From positions 121,014 through 185,013 of the forward strand of contig FN648430.1 of the NCBI GenBank assembly GCA_000310025.1: a stretch of 64,000 nucleotides of DNA, in the 5' to 3' direction. Of this stretch, positions 58,701 through 64,000 are shown one piece after another. Each line of letters opens with the position of its first letter. The first letter of the stretch is position 1. The DNA is from Ectocarpus siliculosus (lineage: Eukaryota; Sar; Phaeophyceae; Ectocarpales; Ectocarpaceae). Made by a program: the position numbers and the translations under genes. Under the pieces are notes generated by a model. That model ran no database searches, was not told the origin of the DNA, and saw only the letters and a list, made by a program, of their open reading frames with translations.

Positions 58701-60995
58701 ACTCGAATTTTTTCAAACCCTAGAGATGATGCCCTTTTGCATTACCGTCATGAGCACCCTTATTCTGCTTTTGCTTCCGTTGTGTTGTCCGCGGCAGCTC
58801 GAGAACAACGAATCTTTCAAGGATGAGCGACCCCAGGCAGATTTCACCCGCGAAGTAGACAGGTGAAGACGAACGTGTCTCACGCAATGCACGTAGAAGC
58901 TCTCACTCGTGGATCATGTTGACGACATCATCACGACTGCAACGCATGCGATGGTATTTGGTTTGCGCGCTTCGGATTCCTGGCCTACTCCACTTGCAGA
59001 GGATAGGTAGTTGAGGGCTGCGGCGTACTTTTGTACTCCCGTACCCATCTCTCGCATTTTTGTGTCATGCTACGGTCGGTGCGAATAGTCATGCAAGACG
59101 TAGTGTTCGCGTCACCTAGTCTCAACCCGTGGTCCATGGGTCGAAATTGCTTGCTCTCACGGAGGAGCTGTCATTGGCGATGCTGCTTTTCTTGTATGCT
59201 GTTGCTCAATGTCCCGGAACATACAAAGGCATAACAACTGGGTGTGTGCTTGTGTTCGAATCGCAGGATCTATGCGGGTGAGATTGGCGATGTGGGCGTG
59301 GTGGGAGGTACAACAGTCACCAACAGCTGCGAAAAAACAGCGCCTGGGGCGGCGGAGGTGAGCCGAGGCCGTGCTATATACGTTCTGCCGAAACCTCCAT
59401 TTTCCATGCCTGGTGTACAACGCTGCGTTCAAACCCTACGAGGCTATATGGTGTTCAGGACAATTTTGCGCCGATGGATGATACATTCTGTCGGCAAATC
59501 GTTCAGTTGTCATCGTTGCTTCTCCTGTCGGACGTTGTTGATGCGTCGCGTTGCGTCGTTTCTCCTCTGGCCTTTACGAAACAACCAACCAGGTGTGTGT
59601 CCCGGTGGATGTCGTGCTGTGGAACCCGTGGATCGCGAAGGCCAAGGTATGGTACTATCGTACCTGATGCCTCGGCGATCCGACTAGAAAACGATATGTA
59701 GGACAATGCAACAATGGTGCTCGCGCGCTTCCGCAACAATTAGCGCTAATCTAGGAAGCGCAACGCTCAGTATTGCAGCGATATTCCGCGCCTTAAGCCG
59801 TTCCTTGCTTTGTCATTTGGTCAGGTCGATGTGTCTTGCGTAGAGGCTTTTCTCTCCGTACTATGCGCCTCAATATGCTACGAAATGGGGTGCTGTCGAT
59901 TTGTACAGAGTGGATTATGTCCCGGCCCCAAGCTCTTTTGGTGGTGGTGTTTTTGAATTGGTCGCCTGTTCAGGTCGTCAAACAAGCTAACGCGTTGATT
60001 CCCTTTCGTGTTTGTGTCTGATACCATGTGTTCTACATCGTGGATAATCACTGTGCCTGCAATATTCAGAACCAAAGTTGCGGTTGCTATCTTTCACACA
60101 TAGGACAGATTCCAGCTCACCTATATGCTCCTGATCACCAAGGGGCAAACGTTGACAGACCACCTACGCCCTAACAGATCGCCACGGAGCCCACATACCA
60201 ATTGAACGTACAGTATGTCCCGCAGATCATCATGGAGCAAACTTGCCCAGACTACCTCGTACAGATTACCTCTGGCAAACATACACCGATGACCAAAGCC
60301 GATGACCAATGTCCCACAGCTCACCTCGGGCAACCATGCTCTGATCACTCATGCCCTACAGATGACCATGGAGCAAGTATACACAGATCACTTTGGGTCC
60401 TACCGATCACAGGGGACATTTTTCTCGAATTCCTGAACAATGCCGTTCTTACATTGTGCTTTTGGCAGTTTTTTCAGACGTTGACGGACAACACTCTTGT
60501 TTCGTGCGTTTTCGTTTTGCTGTTGTCATAGAGCCTGGGAGACTTTGGAGACGAAGAATACCACAAGATGGTTTGCATCGAGCCGGGAATCGTCAGTAAA
60601 TCTCACAGGTACGCGTCCTGGACGACGTTTTGCCGTGAACAGCCCTTGGGGGTTTGGAAAGTATGAATTGTTGTCCAAAGCTCTTCATCTCGGCTAGGAT
60701 TCTCATATAGAGTTGCTTGTTTTTGCATTTCTGGGTGCAGCACTCGGCGAGGCCATTTGCAGGACTTGGAAAGTGTTTTATGTTGGGAGCCGTTTCCAAA
60801 ACTCTTGTTTTGGGTGCGGGGACTCAGCACGTTCTACGCGATTGGGTAAAAGACGTCGGCGACTACGCTATGAGATCCGATGATCATACACTGGAACAGG
60901 TCGTTTGTGCCCACGATACAGTCGTTACCCTACGGGTATTGACAACAGCGAACTTGCAGGCAAGTGGGAAACTACTTAAGTTGGGAATGCCTTGA
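52796..60995 (+). CDS. Glucose-6-phosphate 1-epimerase (aldose-1-epimerase-like), first exon not found
   Basis: Interconverts the alpha and beta anomers of glucose-6-phosphate and feeds glycolysis and pentose-phosphate flux. Exons: 52796-52866, 53976-54061, 54780-54884, 55669-55727, 56036-56123, 56732-56815, 57349-57443 or 57444, 59267-59357, 59593-59646, 60532-60608, 60875-60995 (TGA). Motifs in order: GGSVEVQLHGATVTSFK, FLSEKAVFNGAKAIRGGIP with VFPQFGQPDKAMPSHGVART (catalytic His), ETLAKWPHSFSLRYEVDLG, ALLHTYL (second His), VVLWNPW and the catalytic Glu in YHKMVCIEPG. These define the YeaD-type branch of the galactose-mutarotase fold. All junctions keep frame except between exon 7 and 57444-59266, where a canonical splice leaves a one-base mismatch. 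The start codon lies upstream in an unidentified exon. The cytosolic location is a default inference, since the N-terminus is missing. Confidence 0.9.
53704..53766 (-). repeat. Degenerate tRNA-like sequence in an epimerase intron
   Basis: The minus strand carries TTGGTAACCTCGAACACC and a B-box-like GGACTTCGAATCTC. It shares the order of segments and GGT-TTCGAGG-TACCAA with the copy at 7713-7791. It is more degraded, which is consistent with a shared tRNA-derived SINE family. Confidence 0.35.
57541..58025. mobile_element. MITE-like element with long imperfect terminal inverted repeats
   Basis: The first about 75 bp (with GAGACGCAACGA, GCATTGACCATGTCCTCTTG and CGTCGCC) and the last about 75 bp (reverse complement GAGATGCAACGA, ACATTGACCACGTTCTCTTG, CGTCGCC) pair with about 75-80 percent identity. 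The element is 485 bp long, sits in the epimerase intron between exons 7 and 8, and has no coding capacity that I recognise. Confidence 0.7.
58183..58330 (+). repeat. Dispersed repeat copy B
   Basis: Second copy of the repeat at 23244-23340 (TTTGATCGCTCGCTCT, TGTTGCCCGTGGTCGGTGGG, GTGCGTTGCGCA). The similarity continues more weakly into the T-rich sequence after it. It lies in the same epimerase intron as the MITE-like element. Confidence 0.6.
60125..60412. repeat. Degenerate tandem array in an epimerase intron
   Basis: Six to seven diverged units of about 40-50 bp, each built on CAGATCACC-TGGAGCAAAC-T, then CC-GA-CACCT and CCCTA. It lies between exons 9 and 10 of the epimerase gene. Confidence 0.7.
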
Positions 60996-62515
60996 AACAC
61001 CCGTGCGTCACGCATCTCTTCAACTAAAAAGACCTGTCATTCGCGCTGGGAACAAAAGTCACCCATACTCTTATCTTGTATGCACATTCTTGACGACCAT
61101 ATCCTTCACTTGCTGCAAGTATTGGAACGAATGAGGCGTGCTGCCCCTGAGGCAGGAGATCCTCACCCCTGGATATATAGCCACGGCGTGAAACGTTTAC
61201 GCCGCGGCGACTGTCTACAACTAAATATTATCACTGCGATCAACCAAAAGTTTCAACTCTGTAAGAAACGCGTTCTGGTACTACTGGTGGGTGGATGGGA
61301 CGATCTTTAGGGTTTCTTGTCCTTCACTTTAGAGAAGTTTTCTTCTTGTTCGAATGAAGAAGTGTCAACAGGGGTACATATTTCCATTATCATATGGAGC
61401 TCTGCGAGCTATCGCGTCTATGCCGGAACTGGTTCCATTTGATTGACTCCCAGTTGTATTGTGTTCTTGACATCGTTGTCGATCACCTGATGCCAATATT
61501 GTATTGGATGAGGCCCAGTCCCCCTCCCGACCGAGGGACCTACCCAAACTTGCGTTGTAGACTAGACTACTTGTATAACATACCTTTTCTTCGACGCCAG
61601 GCCGGGGAACGGGTTCCGACCTCACAAACCACAACGCCAGGCACGCCGACAATTTTTTTCCAAGGTCGTCTTCCAATGGCATCTCCTTAGCTTCTGGGCA
61701 ATAATGACCTTGCCTTGCGTTTGAAATTTTCGCCTGTGAAGTTCAATTCGTGCGTGTTGAGGATGACAGGTACATTGGAAGAGCAGGATCCTTGCGAACA
61801 CATTTGAAGTGTAGGAAGAACCGATCGTTGGATGCTTTGCGACCAACTTGAACCAGAAGACCACTGGTGGCCGACCACCATGGTCACGGAAGACCACCAT
61901 TGGATTCACGGATTTCCCACCGGCCACTTGCTGGCCTGGGCAGGCGGTCCTCGACCATGGCACGGCCTAACTCACTCTTTTCTCTGGACCTCTCTCTTTA
62001 TGCACAAATATCAACAAATTGTCTGCCGTCGGTAGCGGGCTAAAGCCACTACAACCTTGGGATCCTTCTGCCACGTCAACCGTGGAACGAGCCTAAGTCC
62101 TCGGTACACACGAGTTTTCTTTATCTTATCGACGTTTTTTGGACACATTGTGATAAAGCATCCCAATTCGTGCAACTAGCCGCCGAGTTTCGAACCTGCG
62201 TCCCAAACATCAGAACCTTGCTTGCTTGTTTTTTTCCCGTTCGAGCTTGTTGGCAACTATCGTTATTCCGTTGTGTGGGCCCATGTCTTGTCTTTGATGA
62301 ACACCACCGTGTTTTCCTGCTAGACTAACGTTATTGTACAGCAGTAGGTCTTTTTACCTCTGGCCTGCGCGGTGCTTCGTTGGGTTATAGCTTTACTTGT
62401 CATTCCGTTTGTGTGGCTGGGTCCTTGACCTTTGTCCCGCCAACGAACCTGAAAGTCTTGGCCGTTTTTTCTTTAACCCCCTTAGACCCTTCTTTATGGA
62501 AACATAATCTTGCAA
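60996..62515. other. Intergenic stretch 3' of the epimerase gene
   Basis: No gene is resolved here. It contains the second copy of the coding-type dispersed repeat (61425-61625). A short minus-strand frame near 61690-61800 (reading VILNTHELNFTGENF) faintly resembles metallopeptidase N-termini, but is too short to call. Confidence 0.5.
61425..61625 (+). repeat. Dispersed coding-type repeat, copy 2
   Basis: Related to 51990-52200 in opposite orientation. The plus frame reads VLDIVVDHLMPILYWM, against TLDSVVDFLMKVLDWM in the other copy. Both are followed by a Pro-rich segment and a Tyr/Arg-rich segment. No family was recognised. Confidence 0.65.
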
Positions 62516-63540
62516 TTATATCTTGGCATTTTGACCCAAGATTTGCTCACAATATATCTCCGCGAAGATTTGCAGTATCGCGATTTATGGGGGAAATATC
62601 TTGAATGTTGAAAAAGCGGGGTGTTGTTCCTCTCTTCTGCTTGAAGTTGAAAAAGGCATAACGGCCACTTGGTCCACAGAAAATGCCAAGGTGTGGCGAA
62701 AAGTGAGCATGACGCAATTATAGAAGGGGCATCCCTCCCCCAGCTGTAGTGCCTCAACACTGTGGGTGGATACTAGCGATGGGTGCCTACCTGGGGTGCA
62801 AAATTGAATCCGTTGCCAACGAGCTCATGTCAAGCGGACAAAAAAATTGTTCCATTGCTGTCCAACTGACAAGAAAGTGCATCAACCCGAGGCCGTGACA
62901 CCCATGCACGTATCTCACGATGTAGCAGGCGTACCGAGGTCAAACCTCCGGCGCTGTCATCTGCACCCACGGATTTGGCTAGGGTGCAAACGGGTGTGGG
63001 GTGATTTGATGAAGAGATAGAAGCGTCGCACACGACAGAGCAGTGTTGGCAAAACGTTCCTCCTGCTCTATTTTTCTACTTCAAAATAACGCACTCTTTG
63101 AACGGTCCCTCCACAGACTGGTGATGACGCACGTGAAACGAGCCAGGGCAAATACGCATTTTTTTTCGCGCGCCTTGGTTGTTTTCGTTCGCTGTCGGCG
63201 CCTGTGACGCCGACACAGTGATGCCAGGGTGCGTTTGAGACCCTTGCGAGTGTGCCACGTGCAGATTTCATGGCGTAATGGGCGATTAGGTTGACTGACC
63301 TTCGGTGATCGTGCCGCACCCAGGCAAGATTTGTTTCGCCGCCTCAAGATTTGTCGGAAGGCTCGTTTCGACAGATCTTGGGTCAAGATTTGTTCGAAAG
63401 GGCAGATTTCGGGCCTCGAGAAATCTTGGCCAAGATATATCGGAAGATTTTGTTCCCATAAATCGTGAAACTGACAGATCTTGGCCAAGATCAAGATTTA
63501 TCGACAAGATTTTGTTCCCATAAATCGGGGTCTTACCACG
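62516..63540. repeat. AAGATTT-rich region with inverted ends
   Basis: The left edge (62519-62605) carries ATCTTGG, CAAGATTTGC and CGATTTATGGGGGAAATATC. The right edge (63320-63528) carries many CAAGATTTGT/CAAGATC units and two direct copies of GATTTTGTTCCCATAAATCG. Those copies are the inverted partner of the left CGATTTATGGG segment. The layout suggests a foldback or MITE-like element of about 1 kb. The central part shows no gene. Confidence 0.55.
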
Positions 63541-63676
63541 CACAGAAAATTCGGCGTTCTTGCGAAATTTCTGAAATGAAAGAAAAAGAGCAAACGACGC
63601 CTGCTAATTGGATGGTGCAGACAGTTCCATCCCTGGGTGCAAGTGCAAAGCTGCCTTCCCACTTGAGCCATCTCTT

Positions 63677-63762
63677 GTCTATAATCCCTATCAAATGTCC
63701 CCTCGTTACGAGGGGACATACGAGGGGACATACGAGGGGACATTTGATAGGGATTGTAGACA
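63677..63762. repeat. Strong foldback with an internal 12-bp tandem repeat
   Basis: Left arm 63677-63706 (TGTCTATAATCCC, TATCAAATGTCCCCTCGT) pairs almost perfectly with right arm 63732-63762. Between them the 12-mer ACGAGGGGACAT is repeated, giving three head-to-tail copies including the right arm. The arms would form a hairpin stem of about 30 bp. Confidence 0.85.
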
Positions 63763-64000
63763 GCAACTGGCGGGAGCGTGGTAAACGGGGCACGATAAGG
63801 AGGTTTTCAAGATATTTCTCTAGAGGGAAAGGGAGACCTTCTAACTCAAGCCCTAGGTTGCTCGGTGCCTTCTTTCAACGGTGGGCTAGTTTCTTCTTCC
63901 GCGCTTGCCCCTAGTAGCGCTTTCCACCCAAGGGTAGACAGACGCGGCGCAACTTCGCTGTTGAACCCGAGGCGCAATCGCCCCGCAATTCGACCTGTTC

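Noticed and set aside
61687-61887. Metallopeptidase-like N-terminal exon on the minus strand (VILNTHELNFTGENF)
   Set aside because: It is too short, no neighbouring exon continues it, and no catalytic motif was found in the last 3 kb.

Overview
The window looks like nuclear DNA of a brown alga (stramenopile), most probably close to Ectocarpus. The main reasons are genes split into many short exons by long introns, presequences with the heterokont plastid-import motif (signal peptide, then SAF with a conserved Phe), abundant small repeats, and a 100-N assembly gap inside a (CAA)n microsatellite. I mapped genes by joining exons whose reading phases agree across GT-AG (three times GC-AG) introns and whose products match known families. 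All family assignments come from motif recognition, because no searches could be run.

Layout: (1) 2512-2657 (-), first exon of an unidentified protein with a plastid-type presequence. It lies head-to-head with (2) a nine-exon myo-inositol 2-dehydrogenase/Gfo-Idh-MocA oxidoreductase, 3314-10831 (+), which also has a bipartite-looking presequence. (3) 10832-16006 is mostly intergenic. It holds diverged direct repeats, the CAA microsatellite with the gap, and weak (-) exons of a possible small membrane protein. (4) An 11-exon secreted histidine acid phosphatase, 26340-16007 (-), has a Ty1/copia remnant in its first intron. (5) Head-to-head with it is a proteasome beta-2 (PSMB7-like) subunit gene, about 26727-30663 (+). 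(6) A possible acidic exon lies at 31508-31861 (+). (7) A large tubulin-tyrosine-ligase-like (TTLL) gene, about 44618 (perhaps 45934 or higher) to 32148 (-), has a long disordered N-terminus followed by a complete ATP-grasp-type TTL domain. (8) 46-52 kb is repeat-rich and includes an 806-bp terminal-inverted-repeat element. (9) A glucose-6-phosphate 1-epimerase gene, 52796-60995 (+), is missing only its first exon. (10) 61-64 kb is intergenic, with a diverged dispersed repeat, an AAGATTT-rich inverted repeat region and a strong foldback.

There is no operon-like organisation. The gene set is metabolic (inositol oxidation, hexose-phosphate anomer interconversion, phosphate release) plus housekeeping (proteasome, tubulin modification). 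Three introns use GC donors, each supported by exact phase continuity. Introns and intergenic DNA carry tRNA-like SINE remnants, MITE-like elements and a very common short motif of the type TACTGCTGTA/GTAGTCTAC.
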